Shown here: piece by piece, positions 33,628-42,720 of the stretch
How positions within the stretch are numbered: the first letter of the stretch is position 1
Layout of the letters: each line of letters starts with the position of its first letter
DNA from: GCA-2731375 sp964507245
GTDB lineage: Bacteria; Pseudomonadota; Alphaproteobacteria; GCA-2731375
Assembly (NCBI GenBank): GCA_964507245.1
Contig: CAZDQC010000008.1
Coordinates: forward strand, 1 to 57,505
DNA length: 57,505 nucleotides
Reading direction: 5' to 3'
Made by a program: the position numbers and the translations under genes
The notes under the pieces: generated by a model
Seen by the model: the letters and a program-made list of their open reading frames with translations, nothing else
What the model was told of the DNA's origin: nothing
Database searches by the model: none

Positions 33628-35160
33628 TTACTCCGCCGCCAAGTCCACAGGGTTATCGACATTTAGTGCAGATTGTAAGGCGCCTCCGGAGGGATCAGCT
33701 AGAGCGGCTTCGCGCGCTAAAGCGATCTTCAGGGCCGCGCCCTTGGGTTCATTTTCACCTCGCAAAGCCGGTTTCACCAACGTCAACATAATTCGTGAGA
33801 AAGTATCCCAGCCATGGCGATGGGTTTCGCCATAACCCTTGAGGAGGCGCTGACAACTGGCGATCTCGGACGCTAGGCTTAAATTCAGCTCGGACGCCTT
33901 GGCGATATCATCAATCCAGTCATCTATATAGGATTGCTCGGCTTTGAAGCGATAGCCGAACGGTCGTAGGGGTTTCAAAGACGCCAAAAGGCGTAATACG
34001 AAATGGCCCCACAGTGCCGTGCTATTCACGGTCATGCCGATGTTCAGTTGGTTGCGAATTCCGGCGCGTTCTACGGCTGTAGTGAGAGGACGAGCAACCC
34101 AGGCCGGCAACAAGGCCGCAAATTCGTCTAGGCCCGGTTTCAGATATTCCCGGACACGTACTGGTTCGTGAGGCATGGCGCCGACCTCTGAACGGATCCG
34201 GGCGTGGCGTTCCGGGCGCAGTTTGGTCTGCGCCACGCGGATCACGTCGTCATAACTCATCCATAGAGCAAGATGTCGGCCTACATCGCGGACTAATTCA
34301 CCATGGCCTCCGGCTGCCAACTCGGCCCGTTCAATTCGCATGAGGCGTTGCAAAAAACGTTCCGCATAAGCTCGGTTTTGATAGTCGAACAGCCGGTTAA
34401 CGCCTTCCTTTAAAATTGTGCGAGCAGGTGGGGGAAATTCTTCCCGGACGCGATGTTGCAGTTCTTCCACCATAGGTGGGTCGGGTCGCCACGCACGCTT
34501 AAGATCGCTGTCCGGCACGATGGCCTGCAAATCACCCCGCTCCACTGCTGTAAAGCCGGCCTGGAAGGCGGCTAAATTTTGTTCCACCGCACGCCCCGTA
34601 CCCCGGATTGCCGATTCAAAGCCCTCAGGCGGTATAGGAAGCCGGCCACTCCCCGCGATTGCCCCAAGTAATACGGCATTGATCACGCTTTTGTGAGTTT
34701 TAGCCATGGCGTCCATGTCAAATAGCACAGCCTGTTTAGCCAGGCTCTCCGCGGCCTTGACGACACGGGTACCGTCGAACCGGCCATCACCCATCGCGGT
34801 CCGTTCGGTCACAGTATAGACCCGATGTGTGGATGCAATTAGCGTAGTGCAATTTGGTGTGACAAAACCATTCTGCATGGCGCGACCGGCTTCTATCAGT
34901 TCCGAGGCCACCATGATATCGACGCTGCCGGCTAACGGATAAAGCGACATTACCGGCCGAGTCTGGTCATCTTCCACAGCCTGCATTTCAATGTAATATG
35001 TTGTCGCACCCGTGCGCTGGGCCACGCCGGGGATAGACGTGCTTTGTACGGCGAAGCCATGGGCCATGGCAGCATCGACCAGCCATTGGCGTAGGACACC
35101 GCCTCCTTCGCCTCCCATCGCGGCGATTAACAGGCCAATCGGTTTCGCTTGGTTAGACAT
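33628..35160 (-). CDS. iorB: Indolepyruvate oxidoreductase beta-type subunit, large form
   Basis: 510 residues from the ATG at 35160; the open frame runs 56 codons further into iorA but without family likeness. The N-terminal 200 residues are the 2-oxoacid oxidoreductase gamma-type domain (GLLIAAMGGEGGGVLRQWL, GVAQRTGATTYYIE, DIMVASELIEAGRAM). The remaining 300 form a long helical domain found in the alphaproteobacterial and actinobacterial forms but not in the short archaeal IorB. With IorA it decarboxylates aryl pyruvates to arylacetyl-CoA, passing electrons to ferredoxin. It is 8 bp downstream of iorA. Confidence 0.9.
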   Translation of the reverse strand: MSNQAKPIGLLIAAMGGEGGGVLRQWLVDAAMAHGFAVQSTSIPGVAQRTGATTYYIEMQAVEDDQTRPVMSLYPLAGSVDIMVASELIEAGRAMQNGFVTPNCTTLIASTHRVYTVTERTAMGDGRFDGTRVVKAAESLAKQAVLFDMDAMAKTHKSVINAVLLGAIAGSGRLPIPPEGFESAIRGTGRAVEQNLAAFQAGFTAVERGDLQAIVPDSDLKRAWRPDPPMVEELQHRVREEFPPPARTILKEGVNRLFDYQNRAYAERFLQRLMRIERAELAAGGHGELVRDVGRHLALWMSYDDVIRVAQTKLRPERHARIRSEVGAMPHEPVRVREYLKPGLDEFAALLPAWVARPLTTAVERAGIRNQLNIGMTVNSTALWGHFVLRLLASLKPLRPFGYRFKAEQSYIDDWIDDIAKASELNLSLASEIASCQRLLKGYGETHRHGWDTFSRIMLTLVKPALRGENEPKGAALKIALAREAALADPSGGALQSALNVDNPVDLAAE

Positions 35161-35168
35161 AGATTGGT

Positions 35169-37298
35169 TCAGATCTGTACCTTGGCCATATCGCCTAAAA
35201 CCCGGCGATGTAAGCCGTCCTTGAAACGATCCCAAAGGTTGGGATTCCGCACGATATCCACCTTGAAGAAGGAAGGACAGAGTACGGCCGCATGAGCCAC
35301 TTCGCCACACAAACCACAGCCGACGCAACTGTCCAGAACCGTCGTAACCGGATCATCGCGCAAGGGGTCGGGGTTGGCCTTTATGGTTAGGGACGGACAG
35401 CCCGATAGCCTGATACAGGCGCGATCTCCGGTGCAGGTTTCATCGTCAATTGCAAACCGTGTGCGTACATCACGTTCGCCATTACGGAGTCGAGCGGCCA
35501 CCTCTGGCCCGATGCGCCGCTGCCGCGCTAGCTGGCATTCGCTATCGGCAACCAAGACGCGAAGGCCTTTTTCCATACCCAAAAGCGCCTTGCGAAGGGA
35601 TTTCATGACACTACTTACCTGGTAATTAGGTACGTTGCGCAACCATCGTGCACCCATGCTCTTAATCACTGCCTCTATCGACGCACCAGTGCGGCGGCCG
35701 GCTCGGGCCCGCAGTGTTGAGGGTAGATACTGCCAACCGGTAGCTGATGTATAGCCATTCTTGACGACCATCAATACTCCATCGGCCTTGTTGAACAGAG
35801 CACTTCCAACGCCATTCGTGATGCCGTTGTGCCAAAAACCCCCGTCCCCCATGACGGAGATAACCCGCTTACCAAAATTTGGCGCCACCCCTGCGGCGCT
35901 GGCGAGGCCCAGGCCATAACCAAGAACGGTATGGCCGAGATTAAAAGGCGGCAACGTCGAAAAAGTGTGGCAGCCGATATCACACGAAACATGAGTAGGT
36001 CCGATATCTTTTTCTAATATCTTGATGGCGCTGAAAAGGGGACGTTCTGGACAGCCCGTGCAAAATGTCGGCGGTCGGGTGGGCACGATATCGCCCAACA
36101 GCTCACTGGCCCTGGATTTATGAAGGTCAAGATCTCGCACCGGTGCCGTTGCCGTTTGAACATCAATCCCAACTGGTTGGACCTGTTCCAGAAAACCAGC
36201 AAGCCCACGTAGAACTATCTCGGCCGTGTATTCACCGGCCATTGGCAAGGGCCCTTTGCCAATCACCTTGGTTTGCAGATCAGCTTTGCGCAAAATGACG
36301 TTGATTGCCTCTTCCAGGTAATCCGGTTGGCCTTCTTCAACCATCAGAATCGCAGATTTGCCGGCACAAAAATCAGAAATTTCATCCGGTACCAGGGGGT
36401 AGGTTACATTTAAAGCCAAAATAGGGATACGGCTGTTGCCTTGGGCATCAGCGAGGCCTGCCTGCACCAGGGCACGCAGGGTGGCGTTGTACAGGCCGCC
36501 CATGCAGATAATGCCGACGTCATCGATATCGCCGTCGAAACGATCGTTTAGTTCATTTGTCCGGATGAATTTGATTGCCTCAGGCATACGCACTTCGATC
36601 TTGTGCTTTTCCTGCGCGTACGTGGAGGGTGGCAATGTGATGCGGGAGAAATCATGGTCAGGTTCGGGGATGACTTGATTGCGGTTGTATTGGCCCGACT
36701 TGTTGTCAGTCGCTTGGAAAGCGCCGTGCACGTGACAGGCCCGAATTCGTAATTCTAACATCACTGGAGTATTAGACGCCTCGGATAACTCGAAGCCTTT
36801 TTCCACCAGACGGACGATGGTTTCCAGATCGGGGCGCGGGTCCAGCAGCCACATTTGCGATTTTGTCGCAAAAGCATGGGTGCGCTCCTGCAAGATCGAC
36901 GATCCCTCACCATAGTCCTCCCCCAGGATCATCATGGCGCCACCTGTAACTCCGGCCGAGGCGAGATTGGAAAGGGCATCAGAGGCTACATTTGTACCGA
37001 CAGTTGATTTCCAAGTCACTGCGCCACGCAAGGGGTAGTTGATGGAAGCCCCCAGCATTGCAGCAGCTGCCGCCTCTGAGGTCGATGTCTCCAAATGCAC
37101 ACCAAGTTCGCTTAATAGGTCTTCTGCATCAACTAGCACATCCATCAAATGGCTGATTGGTGCACCCTGATAGCCTCCAACGTAACTGACGCCCGACTGT
37201 AGAAGCGCCTTGGTGACGGCCAGGATACCTTCGCCGTGAAATGTCTCGCCCGTGCCCAGGCGCAATTGTTTGACCTCTTTCGCGAATGAACGCTCCAT
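35169..37298 (-). CDS. iorA: Indolepyruvate:ferredoxin oxidoreductase alpha subunit
   Basis: 709 residues. N-terminal pyruvate-ferredoxin oxidoreductase-like domain (GYQGAPISHLMD, GLEDYGEGSS-like GEDYGEGSS). A TPP-binding domain begins near residue 400 with CTGCPERPLFSAI and VMGDGGFWHNGITN (Gly-Asp-Gly TPP motif). At the C-terminus are two ferredoxin-like [4Fe-4S] sites, CTGDRACIRLSGCP and CVGCGLC...LCP. It oxidises indolepyruvate, phenylpyruvate or similar 2-oxoacids from aromatic amino acid transamination to arylacetyl-CoA. It forms an operon with iorB. Enzymes of this type are oxygen-sensitive in anaerobes but tolerated in some aerobic alphaproteobacteria. Confidence 0.93.
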   Translation of the reverse strand: MERSFAKEVKQLRLGTGETFHGEGILAVTKALLQSGVSYVGGYQGAPISHLMDVLVDAEDLLSELGVHLETSTSEAAAAAMLGASINYPLRGAVTWKSTVGTNVASDALSNLASAGVTGGAMMILGEDYGEGSSILQERTHAFATKSQMWLLDPRPDLETIVRLVEKGFELSEASNTPVMLELRIRACHVHGAFQATDNKSGQYNRNQVIPEPDHDFSRITLPPSTYAQEKHKIEVRMPEAIKFIRTNELNDRFDGDIDDVGIICMGGLYNATLRALVQAGLADAQGNSRIPILALNVTYPLVPDEISDFCAGKSAILMVEEGQPDYLEEAINVILRKADLQTKVIGKGPLPMAGEYTAEIVLRGLAGFLEQVQPVGIDVQTATAPVRDLDLHKSRASELLGDIVPTRPPTFCTGCPERPLFSAIKILEKDIGPTHVSCDIGCHTFSTLPPFNLGHTVLGYGLGLASAAGVAPNFGKRVISVMGDGGFWHNGITNGVGSALFNKADGVLMVVKNGYTSATGWQYLPSTLRARAGRRTGASIEAVIKSMGARWLRNVPNYQVSSVMKSLRKALLGMEKGLRVLVADSECQLARQRRIGPEVAARLRNGERDVRTRFAIDDETCTGDRACIRLSGCPSLTIKANPDPLRDDPVTTVLDSCVGCGLCGEVAHAAVLCPSFFKVDIVRNPNLWDRFKDGLHRRVLGDMAKVQI

Positions 37299-37860
37299 GT
37301 TCGTGGCTCCATATAGTTAGTAGGCGCAAATTGCGCCCGCACCGGCGTCATGTCAACGGAAGGAAGGGAGGAAATGACATTTCCAAAACGAGAGCTCTCA
37401 ACTAACGCTGATCAAATTTTTTATGGGGAAATACTGTAATTGACGGAATGAGGAGGTTGGTTATGTCAGAGCTTTGGGCAATCACGTCACTAGGTACAAA
37501 GTGAAGGTTAAAATCTCTCGTGGATAAAAACGACCATTGATTTTTAAGGCAGATACGCATCGTTTAAATCCAGGAAAAATATTGTTTAAAATCTGTTATG
37601 TTATGCGTAATTTGTCAGATATGAATTTAAATTAGTTGGGATCTTATTCAGCACGAAATTTTCTGAATGGCATTTCTGCAAAATACAAACCCAGTAGACC
37701 TGTAGAAAATTTAATTTCATTCTCGCGTCGCGTTTACGCAATAGTAAATACAGGCCAACTCGGTCCGAAATTAGCCGAAATAAAAATAGCGCTATTTGTC
37801 TCAGCACCACGCCGATAATTTTGGGGTAATATTTTTGTGGTGCTAACCGGCACCAGTAGG
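37299..37860. other. AT-rich spacer between iorA and the cold-shock gene
   Basis: 562 bp with no credible gene; short frames here have no family likeness. An inverted pair AGCACCAC / GTGGTGCT at about 37800-37843 lies just beyond the cold-shock gene's stop and could fold in its transcript, but it lacks a clear T tract. Confidence 0.5.
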
Positions 37861-38070
37861 TCAATCCACGACGACGATATTGTCTGCCGCTGACTTGCCG
37901 TTCCGGCCTGCCGTAAGTTCGTATTCAACCTTCTGACCTTCATTCAAGGTCGACAAACCGGCCCGTTCAACGGCCGAAATGTGGACGAAGGCATCTTTTG
38001 AGCCATCGCTAGGTTCGATAAATCCATACCCCTTGGTAGGATTGAACCACTTCACTGTTCCTGTAGGCAT
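37861..38070 (-). CDS. cspA: CspA-family cold-shock protein
   Basis: 69 residues, a single cold-shock domain. RNA-binding motifs RNP1 (KGYGFIEP, residues 13-20) and RNP2 (DAFVHISAV, residues 26-34) are intact, and the start MPTGTVKWFNPTKG is typical. It binds single-stranded RNA/DNA and loosens RNA structure. It is transcribed alone on the minus strand, divergent from the cyclase gene across about 250 bp; that spacer may include a long structured leader, as is common for csp genes. Confidence 0.95.
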   Translation of the reverse strand: MPTGTVKWFNPTKGYGFIEPSDGSKDAFVHISAVERAGLSTLNEGQKVEYELTAGRNGKSAADNIVVVD

Positions 38071-38324
38071 CTTATTTGGTCCCAGACTACTTCAATAATT
38101 GAAAACCCAACCATTTGCCAAGTACCGGCCACGGATACTTTGCAACGATTGAACTTTCGTGATGACATAGCGTAACAGAAAACTGACGCTAAGCGGCGTA
38201 AATTGACAGGGCGATCCCCGCTAGGCAAATTGAATGGGTTGGTATGTGGTGTTTTTGTCGAGTATTGCGACAAATATGTCACAAATAATAAAGAATGGAA
38301 CCTTGTCTGGAACAGGAAAACGCG

Positions 38325-39101
38325 ATGACTAGAAGAATTATCGATATATCCATTTTTCTTGAAAACGATGTAATCTCCGATCCTGTAGGTATGCAGCCAA
38401 AAATTGAATACATTGATCATCAAGCGTCTGTTGCAGGGATGACGTCGTTCTTCCCGGGCCTCTCCAAAGCGGATTTGCCTGATGGAGAAGGCTGGGCGGT
38501 GGAGAATATTGCGCTGTCGACCCATAACGGTACTCATCTAGACGCTCCTTACCATTTTGCCTCTACCATGGACGGCGATAAACGAGCTATTACTATTGAT
38601 GAAGTGCCGCTTGATTGGTGTTTCCAGCCGGGTGTGAAGTTCGATTTCCGGCATTTTGATAATGGCTATGTCATCACAGCGGATGACGTCGAGGCGGAGC
38701 TTGAGCGTATCGGCCATACTCTATCTCCCTTAGAGATTATCGTCGTGAATACGGCGGCCGGCAAAGCATTCGGCGGCGACGATTATGTGGATTCTGGGTG
38801 CGGCATGGGCCTGGATGCGACAATGTACCTTCTGGAACGGGGCGTACGGTTAACTGGCACGGATGCTTGGTCTTGGGATGCGCCATTCAGTTTTACGGCG
38901 GAACGCTATCAAGAGAGTAAGAATGCAGCGATTATTTGGGAGGGGCATCGGGCCGGGCGAAATATCGGTTATTGCCACTTGGAGAAACTGCATAATCTGG
39001 AAAGCTTACCCGATAGCGGTTTTACCGTGGCCTGTTTTCCAATGAAGATCAGAGGCGCCTCCGCGGGCTGGACACGTGCCGTGGCGCTAATTGACGGTTA
39101 G
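38325..39101 (+). CDS. Metal-dependent cyclase/kynurenine formamidase-like protein
   Basis: 258 residues from the ATG at 38325, preceded by an AGGA site. The cyclase-family metal motif HxGTHxDxPxHF is complete: H67, H71, D73, H77 (STHNGTHLDAPYHF). C-terminal GTDAWSWDAPF and IWEGHRAGRNIGYCHLEKLHNLE agree with the family. Members hydrolyse amides or lactam-like bonds (kynurenine formamidase, isatin hydrolase) or act as cyclases. Indolepyruvate oxidoreductase genes lie on one side and an N-heterocycle operon on the other, so an indole- or amide-cleaving role is a reasonable guess only. Confidence 0.87.
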   Translation: MTRRIIDISIFLENDVISDPVGMQPKIEYIDHQASVAGMTSFFPGLSKADLPDGEGWAVENIALSTHNGTHLDAPYHFASTMDGDKRAITIDEVPLDWCFQPGVKFDFRHFDNGYVITADDVEAELERIGHTLSPLEIIVVNTAAGKAFGGDDYVDSGCGMGLDATMYLLERGVRLTGTDAWSWDAPFSFTAERYQESKNAAIIWEGHRAGRNIGYCHLEKLHNLESLPDSGFTVACFPMKIRGASAGWTRAVALIDG

Positions 39102-39764
39102 CACCATAGCACTAGTGTTTGTTTTCCTTACCGTTTGCGGAGGAAGTGATGGTGGCGTCTATCCCGATCGCCGAGCGCTAGCTGTACGCCCTTATGATTG
39201 CTGATAATTGGGCTGTACCGGGGTTATAATTTCTGAGGCCAAGAAAAATGTTTGACTGTTCTGAACAGCGAAGGATGCAATGAGGCGCCTTCATCACCAT
39301 TCTGAAATTTGTCGAGATTCTTGAAGAGGTACGCATAAATATTCGTTACGGTAGCTATAACGTTGACGAACTGATTCTCGCAATAAGGTCCCCAATTGCC
39401 AATTTTTAGACGCAGGCAACACGAATTCTAGATTAAATTCCCCAGGTTAATATACAGGAGGAATGAAGTGGTGAGCGGGTTTTCAACACGGCGCAGTTGC
39501 TATTGCAAATGTTAGCACTGAAACGGTCGCGAAAACTTGTCTTTCTCGGCATTTCTGGTTATTGAAAAGTTAACTGAATTAGTTACATAATTCATACGGA
39601 TGGTTAGCGACGTCCAAGGCGTCATGAGGTCTATGCCGTTTCGAGATTAATTGCATACGCGAAGAAAAGTTCGGTGCCAAGCTACGGGCCGTATGGTAGG
39701 CGGTATTGCCCTTGGGTAACGTTACATTTGGAAAACGAAAACAATGGTAGTTAGTGTTTGAGAA
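39102..39764. other. Spacer upstream of the korAB operon
   Basis: 663 bp without a credible gene, AT-rich in its second half. It should contain the promoter of the nine-gene operon that follows, but I could not identify an unambiguous -35/-10 pair or operator. Confidence 0.5.
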
Positions 39765-41669
39765 ATGTCCATCAGCACAGCAGTAGAATTTGAACCGACC
39801 GAAACACCTCGTGAGGAGGTAGAGTCGGTCGTCGTGCGATTTGCCGGCGATAGCGGTGATGGCATGCAATTGACAGGCAGTCAGTTCACGTTGGCCACGG
39901 CCCTGGCTGGAAATGACCTTTCTACATTTCCTGATTTCCCAGCGGAGATTCGAGCGCCTATCGGGACAACATTTGGGGTTTCTGCATTTCAGATAAATTT
40001 TGGCGCCCGTGAGATTGTGACGGCAGGCGACGCCCCCGATGTACTAGTCGCTATGAATCCGGCAGCCTTGAAGGTTAATCTTTCCGACGTCAAACCGGGT
40101 GGCACTATCATCGCCGACACGGGAACCTTCAATGCTCGCAATCTGAAAAAAGCTGGTTTCGATAACGATCCTTTAGAAGACGACGCCCTAGATGGCTACC
40201 AGGTTCTAAAAATCGATATCTCCAAGTTGACCTTGGAGGCCGTTAAGGAACATGAACTGTCCAACAAAGAAGCTCTGAGGTCCAAGAATATGTGGACCCT
40301 GGGACTTATTTATTGGATGTATGATCGTGAGCGGGCACCGACAATTGATTGGCTACGTGGCAAATTTTCTAAGCTCCCGAATGTCGCAGAGGCCAATATT
40401 TCGGCCTTGAATGCCGGGCATATATTTGGTGAATCGACTGAAATGCCAGGTGGCATGCGTGGCTACATCGTTCGTCAGGCAGAAATTAGTCCCGGCCTTT
40501 ATCGTACCGTAACAGGTGCGGAGGCGTTGGCCTGGGGTCTTGCAGCGGGATGCAAACTGGCGAACTTGCGGATGGTTTTGGCATCGTATCCGATCACGCC
40601 TGCCTCCACCTTGCTACATATCCTGGCGGGCCTGAAGCAATTTAATATAGTTACTTTCCAGGCCGAGGACGAAATTGCCGCCGTCTGCGCTGCCATCGGA
40701 GCATCCTTTGCAGGTTCCCTGGGGGTGACATCGTCATCCGGACCTGGAATTGCCTTAAAGGGTGAGGCGATTGGCTTGGCCATCAGCACGGAACTTCCGC
40801 TGATCGTAGTCAATTCGCAACGGGCGGGTCCGTCCACAGGCATGCCGACCAAGACGGAACAATCAGATCTCTACCAGTCCGTTTATGGACGTAATGCAGA
40901 TGCGCCGCTTGTAGTCCTGGCGGCGAGCTCTTCCGCGAATTGTTTCGATATGGGTATTGAGGCGGTGCGCCTAGCCACAAAATACATGACACCAGTCATG
41001 TTATTGAGTGATGGCTATATGGGTAATGCGTCCGAACCATGGTTAATTCCAGATTTTGACAGCTTTGAGCCGTTCCCAGTGATATTCGCTGATGCCGATC
41101 AAGTTAGCGAAGACGGTTTCATGCCATACGTGCGCGATGAAGACACCCTCGCCCGTCCTTGGGCCAAACCGGGCACAGTAGGTCTGGAACACCGCATTGG
41201 TGGTATCGAGCGGGCCGATGGTACAGGCAACATTTCCTACGACGCTGAGAACCATCAGCGCATGACCAAGTTACGGGCAGCCAAGATCGACGGTATCGCC
41301 AACGATATTCCTCTGCAGGCGGTCGAACAGGGTAAAGATAGTGGCAAATTGGCCGTGGTTGGTTGGGGTTCAACCTACGGCCCAATCAGCCGCGCGGTGG
41401 GTAATATGCGCGACCTGGGATACGATGTGAGTCACGTGCATGTGCGTCATATTTGGCCTTTGCCACGCAATCTTGGAGACCTGTTGAGTGGTTTCGAGCA
41501 GGTTGTGGTGCCGGAAATGAATAATGGCCAGTTAGTCACAGTTCTGCGCGCTAAATATCTGATAGCGGCGGAACCTCTTAACAAAATTACTGGGCAACCA
41601 TTTAAAATTTCGGAAATCGAGGAAACTATTCAATCGCGCCTAGATGGTGAAATGGGAGACGCAAAATGA
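39765..41669 (+). CDS. korA: 2-oxoacid:ferredoxin oxidoreductase, fused gamma-alpha subunit
   Basis: 634 residues. The gamma domain (about 20-205) has FAGDSGDGMQLTGSQF and DFPAEIRAPIGTTFGVSAFQI. The alpha domain follows with MVLASYPITPASTLLHILAGLK, AEDEIAAVCAAIGASFAG, TSSSGPGIALKGE and MPTKTEQSDLYQSVYG, and a C-terminal transketolase-like domain with VVPEMNNGQL. This fused KorA form is typical of 2-oxoglutarate:ferredoxin oxidoreductases of aerobic and microaerobic bacteria. With KorB it oxidatively decarboxylates a 2-oxoacid to acyl-CoA and reduces ferredoxin at low potential. Overlaps korB by 4 nt (ATGA). Confidence 0.94.
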   Translation: MSISTAVEFEPTETPREEVESVVVRFAGDSGDGMQLTGSQFTLATALAGNDLSTFPDFPAEIRAPIGTTFGVSAFQINFGAREIVTAGDAPDVLVAMNPAALKVNLSDVKPGGTIIADTGTFNARNLKKAGFDNDPLEDDALDGYQVLKIDISKLTLEAVKEHELSNKEALRSKNMWTLGLIYWMYDRERAPTIDWLRGKFSKLPNVAEANISALNAGHIFGESTEMPGGMRGYIVRQAEISPGLYRTVTGAEALAWGLAAGCKLANLRMVLASYPITPASTLLHILAGLKQFNIVTFQAEDEIAAVCAAIGASFAGSLGVTSSSGPGIALKGEAIGLAISTELPLIVVNSQRAGPSTGMPTKTEQSDLYQSVYGRNADAPLVVLAASSSANCFDMGIEAVRLATKYMTPVMLLSDGYMGNASEPWLIPDFDSFEPFPVIFADADQVSEDGFMPYVRDEDTLARPWAKPGTVGLEHRIGGIERADGTGNISYDAENHQRMTKLRAAKIDGIANDIPLQAVEQGKDSGKLAVVGWGSTYGPISRAVGNMRDLGYDVSHVHVRHIWPLPRNLGDLLSGFEQVVVPEMNNGQLVTVLRAKYLIAAEPLNKITGQPFKISEIEETIQSRLDGEMGDAK

Positions 41670-42688
41670 ACGCCCCAGCTACGCCGCTAAAGGCAAAAGA
41701 CTTCGCCTCCGATCAAGAAGTTCGTTGGTGTCCTGGTTGCGGCGATTACGCCATTCTGAAAGGGGTGCATAAGGCACTTGCTGATATAGGCACACCGCCC
41801 GAGAACGTTGTGTTTATATCTGGCATCGGCTGTTCATCACGGTTTCCCTATTATATGTCAACTTATGGTTTTCACACCATCCATGGTCGGGCGCCTGCAT
41901 TTGCCACGGGTGTTAAATTGGCTAATCCGGATCTGGATGTCTGGTTAGTCACTGGAGACGGCGATGGCTTGTCAATTGGTGGTAATCATGTATTGCATGC
42001 CCTGCGCCGCAACGTGAATATGCAGATAATGCTGTTCAACAACGAGATATATGGCCTGACAAAGGGTCAGTATTCACCGACGTCACAACAGGGTACCAGA
42101 TCGCCGTCGACACCCATGGGCTCTATAGATCGGCCGGTGTCGCCATGTTTATTCGCCCTGGGTGCAAACGCAACATTCGTAGCCCGGGCAGTGGATACTC
42201 AGCAGAAGCATATGCCCGGAGTACTGCAAAGGGCCCATGCCCATCAAGGTGCGTCCTTCGTGGAAATTTACACAAATTGTATCGTCTATAACGACGCCGT
42301 TTTCTCATCCTTTGCTGAAAAATTAACCGCTGCCGATGGCACGCTTGTGTTGGAGCATGGCCTACCGATGATGTTTGGAAAAGACAACGATAAGGGTATT
42401 AGGATGAAGCCCGGCGCCATGGAATTGGAAGCCGTACAATTAGGAGTCGGCGGCCTCAGTGAAAGCGACTTGTTGGTTCATGATGAAACCAACCACGTCA
42501 TGGCCGTCCTGTTGGCGGGGATGCACAATCCGGACTTCCCGGTCGCCGTGGGTGTATTGTATTGCGAACCAGCTCAGGCTTACGACGCTGCTGTACATGA
42601 ACAAGTCAACGCAGCAGTCGCCGCGAATGGGGAAGCCGACATGAACAATTTGCTGCGTGGCGGCGCGACCTGGACTGTTGAAGGCTAG
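41666..42688 (+). CDS. korB: 2-oxoacid:ferredoxin oxidoreductase, beta (TPP) subunit
   Basis: 340 residues. Four cysteines for a [4Fe-4S] cluster: C22 and C25 (WCPGCGDY), C56 (GIGCSSR), C205 (TNCIVYND). The TPP-binding motif is VTGDGDGLSIGGNH (about 96-109) with the closing LFNNEIYGLTKGQ. The His-Gly-Arg catalytic segment HGRAPAFATG is present. It is translationally coupled to korA. It supplies the low-potential electrons that the downstream ring reductase would need; no ferredoxin gene is in the operon. Confidence 0.95.
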   Translation: MNAPATPLKAKDFASDQEVRWCPGCGDYAILKGVHKALADIGTPPENVVFISGIGCSSRFPYYMSTYGFHTIHGRAPAFATGVKLANPDLDVWLVTGDGDGLSIGGNHVLHALRRNVNMQIMLFNNEIYGLTKGQYSPTSQQGTRSPSTPMGSIDRPVSPCLFALGANATFVARAVDTQQKHMPGVLQRAHAHQGASFVEIYTNCIVYNDAVFSSFAEKLTAADGTLVLEHGLPMMFGKDNDKGIRMKPGAMELEAVQLGVGGLSESDLLVHDETNHVMAVLLAGMHNPDFPVAVGVLYCEPAQAYDAAVHEQVNAAVAANGEADMNNLLRGGATWTVEG

Positions 42689-42720
42689 TTAGAAAAACAA
42701 AATCGACGGGGAGGCAGTCC

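Noticed and set aside
33628..35328. Extended start for iorB inside iorA
   Set aside because: The extra 56 residues are antifamily in composition and overlap the iorA Fe-S coding region; the ATG at 35160 starts the conserved domain.
37601..37864. Overlapping short frames in the iorA-csp spacer
   Set aside because: AT-rich, no ribosome site, no recognisable domain.
38052..38537. 161-codon reverse frame spanning the csp-cyclase spacer
   Set aside because: It lies opposite the cyclase N-terminus and has no protein-family likeness.
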